64,000 nucleotides of DNA, taken from positions 1-64,000 of the forward strand of contig MU129184.1 of assembly GCA_014904985.1 (NCBI GenBank). The letters are read 5' to 3'. The notes under the pieces were generated by a model, which saw only the letters and a list, made by a program, of their open reading frames with translations, was not told the origin of the DNA and did no database searches. Origin of the DNA: Hydnum rufescens UP504 (Eukaryota; Basidiomycota; Agaricomycetes; Cantharellales; Hydnaceae). Of the stretch, positions 21,053-33,296 are shown piece by piece; position 1 is the stretch's first letter; every line of letters begins with the position of its first letter. The translations under genes and the position numbers were made by a program.

Positions 21053-21635
21053 TTGCCGTATTTTGTAGCCTTCACACCTTTTATGATGTCTTCCCCTCAA
21101 GGCGTTCGTGACGGCCCTTTCATCAAATTCGAAGGTTGGGATGTCCCCGGCAATGACGTAGGGCAGTACTTCAAAGATCTCAGCGGCCATGCCAAGATCA
21201 ATGCCCTGAAGGCCTTTGCATCACGGATCTCACTTCTTCGCCTTCAACAGCAATTGATGGTCCAAAACCTGGTCGAAGCTTGATAACAAGGGCTCTGTTA
21301 AGTCGCACGCTAGCACGCTTTATATCAGGGTTGAGTTTCCTGGCTGGGTTTTCCATCCAGGTAAGATATAAACTATCATACAGACAGTGGTCGAGGCGCT
21401 AATTCGATGGATTATTCTTAGGCTTAGACTCTCCTGGAAACGACCTCGGAAATGTTGGCATGACTGCAGTTCCTGCGATCATCCAGGCAATCAATAACCG
21501 CGCGAACCCCTTTGACGTGGTGGCATTCAACAACAATGGTTGGATCAAGAGTAAACTGGTTCACCCTGTTGCGAATGTTGGCTTGCTTGCGGGTTATTAT
21601 GTTCGAGGAGATGTCGCGAAAGACTCGGAAGCTTA
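21053..21635 (+). pseudogene. gene fragment with two PGND repeats, broken
   Basis: Two related blocks are visible: FEGWDVPGNDVGQYFKDLSG and FPG-LDSPGNDLGNVGMT. Each is followed by a segment of the type AFNxNGWxKS. From memory such repeats occur in tandem in secreted basidiomycete proteins (PAN/apple-like), and the role is unknown. An intron (from GTAAGATATA at about 21361 to CTTAG at about 21421) joins the second block. A frame change near 21230 and an in-frame TGA in FNSN-stop-WSK break the first block. The N-terminus is missing. Confidence 0.6.
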
Positions 21636-21814
21636 GGAAGGCGTAAATTGCCGAAATTTGTGATCATGTGCCAATGTACCATTAGCTGTTTGAACTGCCT
21701 ACGATTCAGTGTCCTCCATCCTCCTGAAGGCGCCATGGTGTCCTGAGTCAGGTTCCTTACTGATGCTTCCCATCTAAAGCGGTGGTCCTTACGCCCTACC
21801 CATCGCAAAAACTC

Positions 21815-22615
21815 TCCCTGAATGATCGCGAACAAAAGGCATACAGTACTAGGCGCTAGTTTCTTTTTCCTCGAAGTAATAAACCGTTTTCCACGGCTCG
21901 CGTTACCGACACTCGTGTGCAAACCCGTGCAATCGGACAGTGCGTTTCAAGAAAGTCATCATGGAAACCCTAAGACAAGAGACAAGGAACTATTCCCTCA
22001 GCTTCAGGAATTAATTGTGAAGCCCCTCCTCAAAATCAAACATCGTCGGCGCCCAACACTAATTCTTCTTGACGCTCCCGGCGCGTGTGATGAAAAGTCT
22101 GCTCCGGATATTCTCCGATTTGTCCTTTCACTTGCGATTCAAATATCTTTCCGTGATCGCAAGTCGGCCACATCCTCACCTATCTTAGTATTCAAAAAAG
22201 TCACCGAGCCCCCGCAAAGACGGTTCTTTACGATATCGAAACCTCGATCGTTCAGCAAGACATCTACTTTTGCATCTCCACCGAGTTAGCCAAACCTGGA
22301 TCTTCGTATGCCTGCCGATTAGGGGACCGAAGCCGAGATGAATCCGCTCGTCTCTTAGAAAAGTCAGGGAGGCTATTTGTTTATGCACTTACCGCAGCCC
22401 GCTTCATCGGCGACGATCGTATGCAATATGCTCTCCGACTCTAAGCCTCATTCTTAACCCCCAATCTGGCTAACAAGGCGCACTTTCGCGGACCCTCCCC
22501 CAGGATTCGCTGCGCTGGTCCGTCTAATATGAAAGAGAGGTCGTTGAGGCTACTTTGCGATATTTTCACTCTGTCATCACCCCACGGTCCAATATTCACG
22601 AATGCCTCCTGGCGG
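21815..22615 (+). pseudogene. relic of a NACHT NTPase (NLR-type) gene
   Basis: It aligns by eye with the NACHT gene at 61422 onward. LGASFFF, LFPQLQELIVKPLLKIK, PTLILLDAPGACDE (Walker B region, DALDE changed to DAPGA), ARFIGDDRM and SVIT-PRSNIHE appear in the same order and spacing as in the intact gene. The P-loop half, the WD40 part and the reading frame are lost. Confidence 0.75.
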
Positions 22616-22714
22616 ATGTAGGCTAGAATGCTCTGGTCTATGTATGATCCTCCGGGGCCAGCGGACGATCACGCGCCTCGTAGGATAATCGCTTCAGGAT
22701 TCAAATCACTACGT

Positions 22715-22990
22715 TTCTCGGAGGACAACAGGTTGTCGTGCGTATTTTAAACCGAAGTCCTGATATTGTTAAGCTCGCCAGCACACCCGACCGCACCGAC
22801 CGAGTTAGAATAATCAATATCTCATCCGAATCGTCAGTCGTCATCAGGTTTCCCACAAGCGTCGCAACTGCCAACTTATACCCCTGGAATCCCTTATTCG
22901 CGCTGACCCCACCTCGTGTTCTTCTTTAGTTCTCAAAAAATAATGCACGTCAGCCACACGTTTACTTCGTGATACATCTCCGGAAGCGCG
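22715..22990. repeat. direct repeat copy 1 flanking arm B
   Basis: The stretch starting GGACAACAGGTTGTCGTGCG recurs in the same orientation at 27622-27930 with about 85-90 percent identity by eye. The two copies lie on either side of arm B. Confidence 0.75.
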
Positions 22991-23459
22991 AGAATCTCCT
23001 AGCAAAGGATGAACTCAAAAGATGGGATATCTAGATCGTTTATCGATAAGTTCACGTTTAGGGTTTTTTTTTACATTAGTGTTGGAACTTTCTTGGAGGG
23101 TTGTTGTTGTACTGTGTTTTTGGAAAACCAATTTCGTCCTTGGTTTTAGGCAGGACAATGACTGTGAGGTTATCTGCTGCCTTTGTTGCGGATTTCGTGG
23201 CCCCATTTCTATTCCGTATCGCTATGGGAGGGGCTGTACAATGATCCACACTCTAGACGCCAGTATATCATTGACTCCGTTTACAGTACAGCTAGTTTCA
23301 AGATACGCAAAGACTGCACAAAAAACTGATGCCGCCTTTTAGTATCAAGCACAACATCTGATTGATGACTCCAGTTTCTGGATTCCCCTTTATAGTGGAG
23401 ATGATTAGCCACATGTTCACAATGTAGTACAGACCGAGGGGCCACAACCCAACGTATCT

Positions 23460-24560
23460 ACATGTACCTATGGAGCCCAGGCGAGTCCCATTCTCCAGGT
23501 GGCCTAGTTTGAGCCAGAGGAGCCTTGTAAACAATCGGGGATGCGGCTGCCACTCGCGAAGTCTGGAAGCCGCTCGGAAACTTTAAGTTTGCTGAAAAAA
23601 CAGGCGGTCGTACGTTGACCGGCACTAGAGACAGCATGTTGTGAGCACTAGTCGAAGACAGCGTGGACTCAGGATCTACAGACTGCAAAGAGTTCCTGCA
23701 CACCGTGTTTACTGTGCTTGTTGTAATGGTACTAATGGTGGGACGATTCCGAATGCGATCGTGCAGGGACAGGCAACGAGGGCAAAGGGACCAGCAGTAT
23801 AAACGTTTACGAATGCCGGGGAACAGGTGCCGAAAGCGACGTTCCAGGGTGACTTCATTCAGTGCAATCGAAGGCGCTCAAAGTCGAGGTGACTACCTGA
23901 AAGGGTAGATGGGCTTTCTGCATTTCATTCTGTACCTGTATGAGTATCTGCTTTTGTCTCGTCTCTGCGTATCCGTCTTCATCTCATGTCTGTGCTGTCT
24001 GGTGTCCGCTTCTTCCCAGTATCGAATCCAATTTCGTTGTTGACATGTACCGAGCACAAGCAGTCAGCTAGAAAGAACGATAAGATTGGATCGTGTAGAA
24101 CAGACAGATCCTCAGACCATAAGTCGCCATATAAGACTTACATATCTCATCGGGATCGAGGGGCACTCTCACCGGAAGATATCCTGACGCACTCCCCAAC
24201 TGGTTTCAACAGCAAGCAGGAATGTATCGTTATTGTGGTGTGCGATTACGATGAGACAGACATCCACAACTGAAGCTGCTAGAGGGACGGGAGTCCATGG
24301 GTAACCCTCGTGCGCCCCATATGGTGTGGGACTGGAAAATGCGAGAGAAACAGTCAAATTTTACAGACTAAAAAGATTGACAGACCTCTCCAAAGAAGCG
24401 AACGATGCATGCATGGGATGGTTCAAACTTCCGTTGGCACGAGGCAGCGATTATAATAAAGAAGGAAGAGACGCAGGCCGACTCAGAAGTGATACGTCCG
24501 TTGTCGTGGCAGGCAAGCACGACGAATCGGGCCCGGCTACTGAGGCGAACTTGAGTTAAA
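23460..24560. pseudogene. arm B copy of the unrecognised decayed coding region
   Basis: Mirror of 17824-18990. Short protein-like segments include TSFSAIEGAQSRGDYLKG on the plus strand. Frame breaks differ from copy A, so both were decaying independently. No function can be assigned. Confidence 0.35.
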
Positions 24561-24610
24561 TGACGGCAAACAATGTGAAGAAAACAGTGTGATTAAATTA
24601 TCGCACCATT

Positions 24611-25393
24611 GAATAGATCGTCGAGCACCTTTTGGGTCCTTTGATCAAACCAGTGATCGGCACCAAATTTGATAAAGTCATGGCTAGTGACGGTTAACAC
24701 ATATTGTTAATATTCCTCAAGCATTGTGTGTGCACGATGCTGGGGGCCCAAGACTTTCAACGCGTCTGAGCCGATAACGGGAACAAAGCGAGATAGAGAG
24801 CGTGGGCCGGAGGAATTGAGATTCGTACACCATGTCACAGGGAATGATACACTGAGGGATTGTCTTCCATCGGAGTAGAAGCAGAACTCATTTTCATTTT
24901 TCAAAGGTCAAGGGTACTGGGGTACTACGCTGCAGGCCAATGTAAGTGAAAAGTCCCTCTTTGACGAAGCCAGAAAGGGGGTGATTGTCTTCGGTGGAGA
25001 CGTGCAGGTCGACATAGATGCACTCCAAGAGATCAATCTTCTCGTGGCTGCCAAGAGATGAATAGTGTCCTGAATAATAATTCTAACCAACGTTTGGTCC
25101 TACCGTTTGTTTAGGTCACCTAGAAAATGCAGAACCCCACCTTGACGGGCAAGAAAGTGCGATCAGCACTCCGGATACTTGAAGAATCATCTTAGAAGTT
25201 CGAGACTTGCAGTCCTCAGATTGAACCCATAAGATTGGCCTGTGGACAGCGGCATAGCAAGATAGTGGTCTAGGCACTTTCTTTCAAGAAACCACAAAGG
25301 CACATGCCACTTGAAGACCTTTTCGCGACGTCGAGGGCTGCTTTGATTGGCGCCTAAGCCTGGTCGTCCGGCACAGGGACCGCCTTCAGCTAG
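24611..25393 (-). pseudogene. divergent partner of the F-box gene, copy B, decayed
   Basis: Minus-strand segments in order include SLGSHEKIDLLECIYVDL, HVSTEDNHPLSGFVKEGLF, TYIGLQ and NEFCFYSDGRQSLSVSFP. They are separated by frame changes. The strand is opposite to the neighbouring F-box gene, and the two starts face each other across about 150-300 bp. The family is not recognised. Confidence 0.45.
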
Positions 25394-25529
25394 AGATAAT
25401 CTTCCACGAAAGATGCCAACTTTCGGAGAAATCCGGACGCACGTCTGCGAATTCGGAATTCCAAGGTAGATAAGCTCCAGTCTCCAGGATCTCGACCAAA
25501 CGTTCCCACCGGCGAAATAACAAGAAAAA

Positions 25530-27599
25530 ATGGAATCCGAGCTGTGCACAGCTATCAGCAGAACACCAATGAGCGCACAGCTCGATCTTCCTGTTGAACT
25601 GCTCATTCATATTTTCGCCCTTCTCGAGGGGCATCAGATCGTCAGATGCATTGCAGTGTGTCCTCACAGTTTTCCTTCCTCTTCATCTACGAAATCTTGA
25701 GTGTCATCAAGGTATGTTCTTACTTTAAGCACGCCATTGAGAACTCGACCGCACTGCAGTATCTCATCAAACTGGATATGTTTGGCTATACCAATGGTCC
25801 CGGACGTGCCGATGCCGCCCGCCTAAATCAACTTGAAAAGCACATTGACGCCTGGAACAAACTAGATTGGGTTGAATCTTACATAGATGTACCAATTTGG
25901 CGCTATGGTTTGGATGCACTCCGTGAAGGCGTCTATGCAACATCGAATACTACAGAAGTGTTATGCATCCAGCTTCCATCTCTTAGCCGAGGTGTTCCCC
26001 TCCGGACATGGACACTACTATTTGAATTCTTTGTCCATGAAATTGAGATCGATCCAAGCAATAATCTTCTTGTGATTTTGTCCATGCGAGTCTCTTTCAT
26101 TCGCATCAAATTATTCTTCTTTTACCACTTGTCTTGACTCTATAGGACGTCGCCTCTGCAAGGGTCTGATGTTAGGGAAGCCGCTCTTCATCTTCGGACA
26201 CTTTCGGACAATACCCCTCATCCAAGTGCCCCAAATTCCATCATTTTTCTGAGGTCTACAATGGTCACACCTAGATCAGACCACCACATGGTGCGAGCCA
26301 TGGGCGCTTTGCTAGGGATCCTGTGGTTGGGAGCATTGGAAATATGGAACTGGACAACTTGCGAGAAAATAACGGTGCGGAAACCGCCAGGCATCTCCTC
26401 CACAATTATTTTTATGATCTCGAGCTTTTAGGTGTTGTTAGACATGAACTTCTTCCGTTCTTTCGAATTTTTAAGTGCCACATCATTCTTGATTCCATAC
26501 GATGGAAGGCTTGAAGTTTATGAGATCCCTGTGGAATCTCCTGGAGCCCCACCTACCCATACTGCCTCGTTTGGCATGCCCGACCCAAATCCCGGATATA
26601 CTCCTGCGGTCTATTTGATCCCATGCATCATGCATAATATGGATAATGGAGGCTTCCCCGCAAGCCCCTCCCTCCCGCCCCCCCTTTTCCACATGACCGA
26701 GGAAAGCCGTTACATCCATATTGTTTGGTCAGCTCTTGGCGTCGAGGATTATTTGCAGATTCCATTCCAAGTTCCTGTATCTTCTCTTCTTTGCTCTGCG
26801 ATGTATCCAAACCCGTTGGCGATACCCTGGGATGTCTGGTCCAAGGATGTCTATTTCTCGAAGGACAATGATACTCAAATCCCATACTGGATGAACGGAG
26901 GGCGATTTGTACACTTAACTCTTTCCTCCAATTCGCATCGTGTCGTGTCCCTCTTCGACCTCAATCGATCCAGAGCCGCTGCACTCGGTACAACAAACGC
27001 AGATTCGTCCGTAGGCGATGGTCAATCAGCGCACATCATAGAATCGCCAGTGTTTCCGCTTGGTGAGATAAGGATGGAACGGCCGTGTCCTATCCACGTC
27101 GCCTCTCGATCTCTCGGCTTGGGGGAATACCACCCCAGACACCTGCTTTGTGACGATGAGCACATCATCATGAGGATTGTACGTTATCACATTTATATCT
27201 GCGTTTTGATTCCTCGCTGCAGAGCTGCTTTCATTGATTTATCCCAAAACTCCAGTTTCATGAATTTGATCCCGATGATGAGAAATTGGTCATTTTAAGC
27301 TTCTGACTCGCTCTGTGCGAGGGTTGCTTTCAGATGGAACGAAGAAGATGGCGGTAAGTGAAGAAGAAGTCACAAACCGGGGAGGGAACACCCGCTGAAA
27401 TATCAACCATCTCGTCAGGAGGCCCTGTGTGTTGGGGATTTTCTCCGGGATTCGAATCATCCCAGACGTTCGTCGATCCCGAGGAATTCGCCAGTCGATT
27501 TGACTATACTGAAGTATCCCTAGAAATCCTCGAGTTTTCAGACATATATGGATGGAGGCTCATTAATAGAATATGATGATTCTGAGAGAGTGACTCAGT
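25530..27599 (+). pseudogene. F-box protein gene, copy B, one nonsense codon
   Basis: The ATG at 25530 opens MESELCTAISRTP, then the F-box core LDLPVELLIHIFALLEGHQI. An intron at 25656-25711 joins IA to VCSYFKHAIENST. The next exon has the family feature LNQLEKHIDAWNKLDW. A second intron follows, with a GC donor (ATGCGAGT where copy A has ATGTGAGT) and acceptor CTCTATAG near 26144. The third exon carries GALLGILWLGALEIWNW, then TAG at 26429-26431 where copy A has CAG (Gln). It continues in frame to VYEIPVESPGAPP and ADSSVGDGQSAHIIES, and the tail ends EYDDSERVTQ. The role would be substrate recognition in an SCF ubiquitin ligase, known for the family only. Apart from the TAG and the GC donor this copy is better preserved than copy A. 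Confidence 0.8.
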
Positions 27600-27621
27600 G
27601 ATTATGCCGAAATTAGCATCC

Positions 27622-27930
27622 CCGGGGACAACAGGTTGTCGTGCGTATTTTAAACTGAAGTCCTAATATTGTTAAGGTCGCCACCACACCCAACCGCACC
27701 GACCGAGTTGGAATCATCACTATCTCATCCGAATCATCAGTCGCCGTCGAGTTTCCCACAAGCGTCGCAAGCGGGGGTCCCTACCAGCTTATATCCCTGC
27801 AAACCCTTATTCGTGCTGGCTCTACCTCGTTTTCCTCTTCTTTAGCTCTGAGAAAATAATACGCGTCAGCTACAAGTCTATTCGGGAAACCTCTCCAGAA
27901 GCGTAAGAATGTCCTAGCAAGGGAGAGAAA
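27622..27930. repeat. direct repeat copy 2 flanking arm B
   Basis: Second copy of 22715-22990, same orientation, starting right at the outer end of arm B. It is slightly longer, with an extra segment around 27770-27785. Confidence 0.75.
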
Positions 27931-28200
27931 AGATCAACTCAAGGGGCAGCTTCTCGATGCAGTCCTTCGCAAGAAACAGGAAGAGATGGAATACCTATAT
28001 TAGTCCTACCCGTCAGTCTTCATTCACACGAGCCTCAGGCGTATGGACCTCCGTACTCAATATACGGCATTTCTATCCAGAAAGCGATTATTTAGGTTGT
28101 ACCTTTGAACTAGTACCTTGCGCCTCCGGCGGGCACCGGATGACTTGCCTTGTACGGCGTATTGTGGGCATTGCGATTCCTAGATTAATTTTTATAGAAA
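27931..28200 (+). pseudogene. short coding relic
   Basis: Fragment reading LLDAVLRKKQEEMEYLY, then a stop, then MDLRTQYTAFLSRKRLF in a shifted frame. The charged composition suggests the end of a former gene that includes the repeat just upstream. No family is recognised. Confidence 0.35.
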
Positions 28201-28221
28201 GACCGCGAATCGACCTGAAGC

Positions 28222-28747
28222 CTAAGCCACAGTATAGTTTGAGAAAGAAGTGGCCAGGTTTCTTCCATCATCCAATCCCCAATTCCCCAATAAGGGCTGC
28301 TGGCCATTGCCTATGGCGCCTGAAACAATGCCTCGCTGGGAACGGCGCTGGCCCAATATAAGCATCGATTGGATTCGCCCAGTAGCTACCGAAGACAGGA
28401 ATGATAATGCGACTATTCCAGTTAAATATACAGTAACGACAGCAGAAACAGTGTCTAATGGGTCACGAACCAGTAAGGATAAGCGCTCCACGACCGCATC
28501 CCAAACTGTCCAAACTAGAAGGCTTAAGTAAGGGGTAAGGGATGGATGTGTAATGGTAGTACAAGGGCCGAGATATGGCTTGAGGGTCACGAACAACAAT
28601 TCTGGATCGGTGGGATGCGAGGTACATGCCCGCTAGGGCCAGTGAGATATTCAATGCTGAAGCGAAAAAGAATGTCCGGACTGGAAGGATAAGAGGTGGG
28701 GTAGAAGTTTGGGCGGCCATTAGACACAAACAAAAAGAAACGGCCAA
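28222..28747 (-). CDS. small multi-pass membrane protein, frame-broken
   Basis: The protein opens MAAQTSTPPLILPVRTFFF (from 28720, or nine codons earlier at 28747). It has a hydrophobic helix with ALNISLALAGMYLA. After a frame change near 28625 it continues LLFVTLKPYLGPCTTI, then further hydrophobic stretches (YLSLLVWTVWDAV, VVTVYLTGIVALSFL) and a polar tail ending LATSFSNYTVA. It totals about 165 residues with three to four membrane segments. The family is unknown. The break is a single-base shift, and I found no intron that explains it. It could be a sequencing error, since all the other genes in this core are intact. It lies just downstream of the zinc-finger gene on the same strand. Confidence 0.5.
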
Positions 28748-28875
28748 AGATGGAGAATAGAGATGCTTGTAAAAGAATCAGCAGTGATCCAAAGCAATAA
28801 ACAAAAAAACAAACGAAAGTTGACTGGGAAAAGGAATCGAAAGTCACAGACGATCAATCGTCCCAAAGAACCTAC

Positions 28876-31488
28876 TCATGAAGGGGCGGGACGAGCCTTC
28901 TTGCGGACCGGGCTAGAATCACCTGCTCCATCCCAGTTAAAATCACTCATGTCGAGGTCGGGGGACGGCAATGTGCCCTCCTCTAGGGCCAAGGCCGAAT
29001 TTAAGTCGTCCTCATCCCGGGTACGCTTCAGCATGGGACTTTCTGAGTACAACATGGCCAGGTCGTTGCCATCGCGTTGAACATTGCGATGACGAGAACT
29101 GTGATCAAGATTGAGACCAAGGTTGAGGTCAAAAGGGAACGACTCGGAATGGAATGGATCATCATTTTCCCCGTGACGATCATCCAAACTGCTACTCCGT
29201 GTGTGTGAATGCGAATGTGAAGGAGTGCGCCCAATTGAAAATGATGTACGGTCAGCAGACGCAGAGGAAGATGGAGCAAGTGGAGACGAATCAATTCCGG
29301 ATGATATCGTTCGCGCACGAGCCCTTCCCCGACTGTATCCCTTTTGTACATCCCCAGCTTTTGTGTCTCGCCCGCCCTTGGCTGGTGTTCGGTCCGAGGG
29401 CCTATTACTACCCAATGGCGCGGAAGAGGGCCGCAGGAGAGAAGGTGGCAACAGGAAAAATGGTGCTGCCTTACGGGTTGAGGGGCCGCGACGGCCCAGG
29501 TCTGCCGGTGCCTGCGGAGAAGAAAGTGATTGTGATAGACGGCCTTGAGATGTTTGGAGGGGCTGTATAGGAGAAGAGGATAGGGAAGACACTGGGCCTG
29601 GACTTTCAAGCGCAAGCATCCAACGGCGACGGTCAGATTCGGACAATGCCCGCTTTTGGATAGCTGCAGGCGTTGAGGTCGAGTCTCCAATTATAGAACG
29701 CGAAGGAAATAATGGGTACGATGAGGCGTGTCGGTGACGTGGAGTACCTGGAGTACTTGGTCTAGTAGCCAAACCAGGACTATCATCCGAGCGCGGCTGA
29801 AGCCAGCGATTGGACGATGTTGATACAAATGTTCTAGAGGGTGTGGGGGTAGAAAGTACCTTGCCACTACGTGGGCTACGGAGAGGTGGGGCGAGAGTAA
29901 TGCTCGGAAGGAGGTCATTGCTGCGGAGCGAGGCCGAAGCCTTAAGACCTCGCAAAACCACCTCATCTTCTATGTCGACGTCTTCACGCCCAGTCTCTGG
30001 ATCACCCTCAGCCGAGGACGAAGGGAATGCCAGCATAGGTCCAGTAGGCCAGGCATCAACATTAAGAGGCGCGTTATCGGTTTCAGGAAGATTGGACAGT
30101 GAGATCTCATCTTCAGACTGGTGGTGGTCTGGACGGTCGCTGGCTTCAGAGAATGGGGGAAGAAGAAATGGAGGGTCGGGAGGATCCAGTGAGAGTGCAG
30201 AGCTCGAAACGGCGGAGGGTAAGTACGTCGGCGTGGATGTCACGCGACGAAGCGTACTCCCAATGGCGGTAGGGACAGAGTCCGGGATATTTTGTGGGAC
30301 ATCCTTCAGGGCGTGGTATAGATCGCGTCCATACGGATCCAAGTTATTACCGTCGATGTTAGGAGGTGCCGGAGAGATGTCGCGCATTCCATTCATGTCA
30401 TCCTCCCAACTGACATACCCATTTTGATCATCTCCTTCCCCTTGTTCGCTGCCATGGCTAACGTCGCCGGCATGTTGAAACGCCGAATCAGGGTCAGGGA
30501 TGTTGCTTCCGCTTGCTTTTGGGTCAGAAGCAACACTAGGAGAATCGGCCCGCTTCCGGAAGCGATGATCCCGCTTCCTTACTGCATTTTCGTTCGCTGG
30601 ATTGATGGAAGCTGTCAGAGGTAAGTAGCAAGTTTAATAAATGCGATAAATCTTGCCAGCATTGCTCCCATTCATCTTAGCCGGCCGTACCACACTTTTA
30701 CCACCATTCAGCGTGAAGTTATGCTTCCCACCAACATGTCGCCTCCACATGCTTCTCGCGTTGGGTCCAGCGTACTGTTTCTCACAAAAAAGGCAACGCA
30801 GAGAGGTCAAACCATTCGGAGGATCGAGATTCGCCGGATAACGCATATGTTCTGGCCACTCGTCACGGGTTAGAAATTCGCCTGGGCGAAAATCATCGTA
30901 ATTCATCTTCACGGCCAGATGACGGGGGATCATAATCGAGTCGGGCCCTGGGGCGTGAGTGACCGAGGTTGGAGGCCCCTGCTTACTGACCTTGGGCCTC
31001 GTCTTGGGTTGGTGGCGTGTTGCCGACGAAGCTTTAGGCTCAAGCAGTAGCTGTGACGACGGCTTTGGAATAATCAGGCCCAACGAGGTCGAAAGAGAGA
31101 CCGGTCGGTATATCGTAGGTGTGGTTATAAATGTCGAGTTGTACGATGCCGCCGAAACAGGGACATCAGACGTAGAACGCGACAGACCAGCAGGACGCGG
31201 ATTGGCCAGGACTCCGGGGACATAGGGGTTCCGAAAAGTACTAGGTAAGGCCTGAAGGGCGCGGGTAGGCGCTTGCAGACGAGGCGGCGCTGTGCTGGGA
31301 CTCAAATTGGTGTACACATCAAGCTAGGGGCAGTTCAAAATCAAAAAAGGGTTGATTCACGCGTCGTTCAGACCAACGTTTGTATGAATATGTTGATACG
31401 TATTTGTTACGTTTGTTTTCGAGTTAGGATGCTTGGAGAGTGGTTTTGCTAATGTCGAATCAGTCTTCGGGACGGTATTGTGGTCCAT
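28876..31488 (-). CDS. C2H2-type zinc-finger protein, 811 aa
   Basis: Proposed model of three exons: 31488-31411, 31323-30702 and 30611-28876. It totals 2436 nt, divisible by three. Exon 1 opens MDHNTVPKTDSTLAKP. The introns are GTAACA...CCCTAG and GTAAAA...CTGACAG. Residues about 205-225 hold one zinc-finger-like motif (CLFCEKQYAGPNARSMWRRH, then VGGKH). The rest is low-complexity and rich in Ser, Pro and acidic residues. Basic clusters near the C-terminus (VRKKARPAP) suggest nuclear location. It is likely a DNA-binding or chromatin-associated protein, but no specific role can be claimed. Confidence 0.7.
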
Positions 31489-31681
31489 GGATGCACACCC
31501 CCCGTGTGCTCTATCGAGTGTTGCGTCAAAGGAAGCAAAAGGTCGCGTAGAGGCTGTGCAGAGAGGGTGGAAGGGGAGTAGGAGGAGGAAGAGTGAGAAG
31601 AAATGGAAACGGCACGAGGCCGGCAGTTTCCGGACAAAAAAAATAAACAAGGAGTCATTTCTCGTCTTTCAAGTCATTATA
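31489..31681. promoter_or_regulatory. shared upstream region of the zinc-finger gene and LYS1
   Basis: The two genes are divergent with 193 bp between start codons. There is no clear TATA box. A purine-rich tract (GGAAGGGGAGTAGGAGGAGG) lies on the LYS1 sense strand about 110 bp before its ATG. Confidence 0.45.
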
Positions 31682-33022
<1,341 letters not shown>

Positions 33023-33296
33023 GATCGATATATATTAGGAAATCCGTATTGTAGGCCTAAGGGCCACGAATCTCTAGAAATGAATAACCAAAGGCCAAGC
33101 ATGGCCATCTAGAAGCTGAAAGCAAAATTATCAAGTTCGCACCAGGCATTTTGCCCTGAGAACCCGCCGAAAATTATGTAGGATGCACGCTTCGATGTTC
33201 AGGATACAATGCCGGAGGTACTACCGTAAGTGATGCATTATGTACTTGCCAAACATAACAAGGAGCGAGAAAAACGTTCGGATGTATCGCCGAAAC

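Larger units (their letters stand above)
23190..27620. repeat. arm B of the inverted segmental duplication
   Basis: Reverse-complement counterpart of arm A. It lacks all three arm A insertions and so preserves their target sites: about 27613 (MITE), about 25394-25404 (LTR-like block) and 24608-24610 (hairpin-intron element). Confidence 0.8.

Noticed and set aside
25656..25711. Frame change in the F-box gene as a frameshift mutation
   Set aside because: Both copies show it at the same place, and a GT-AG intron of 56 nt restores the family sequence, so it is splicing.
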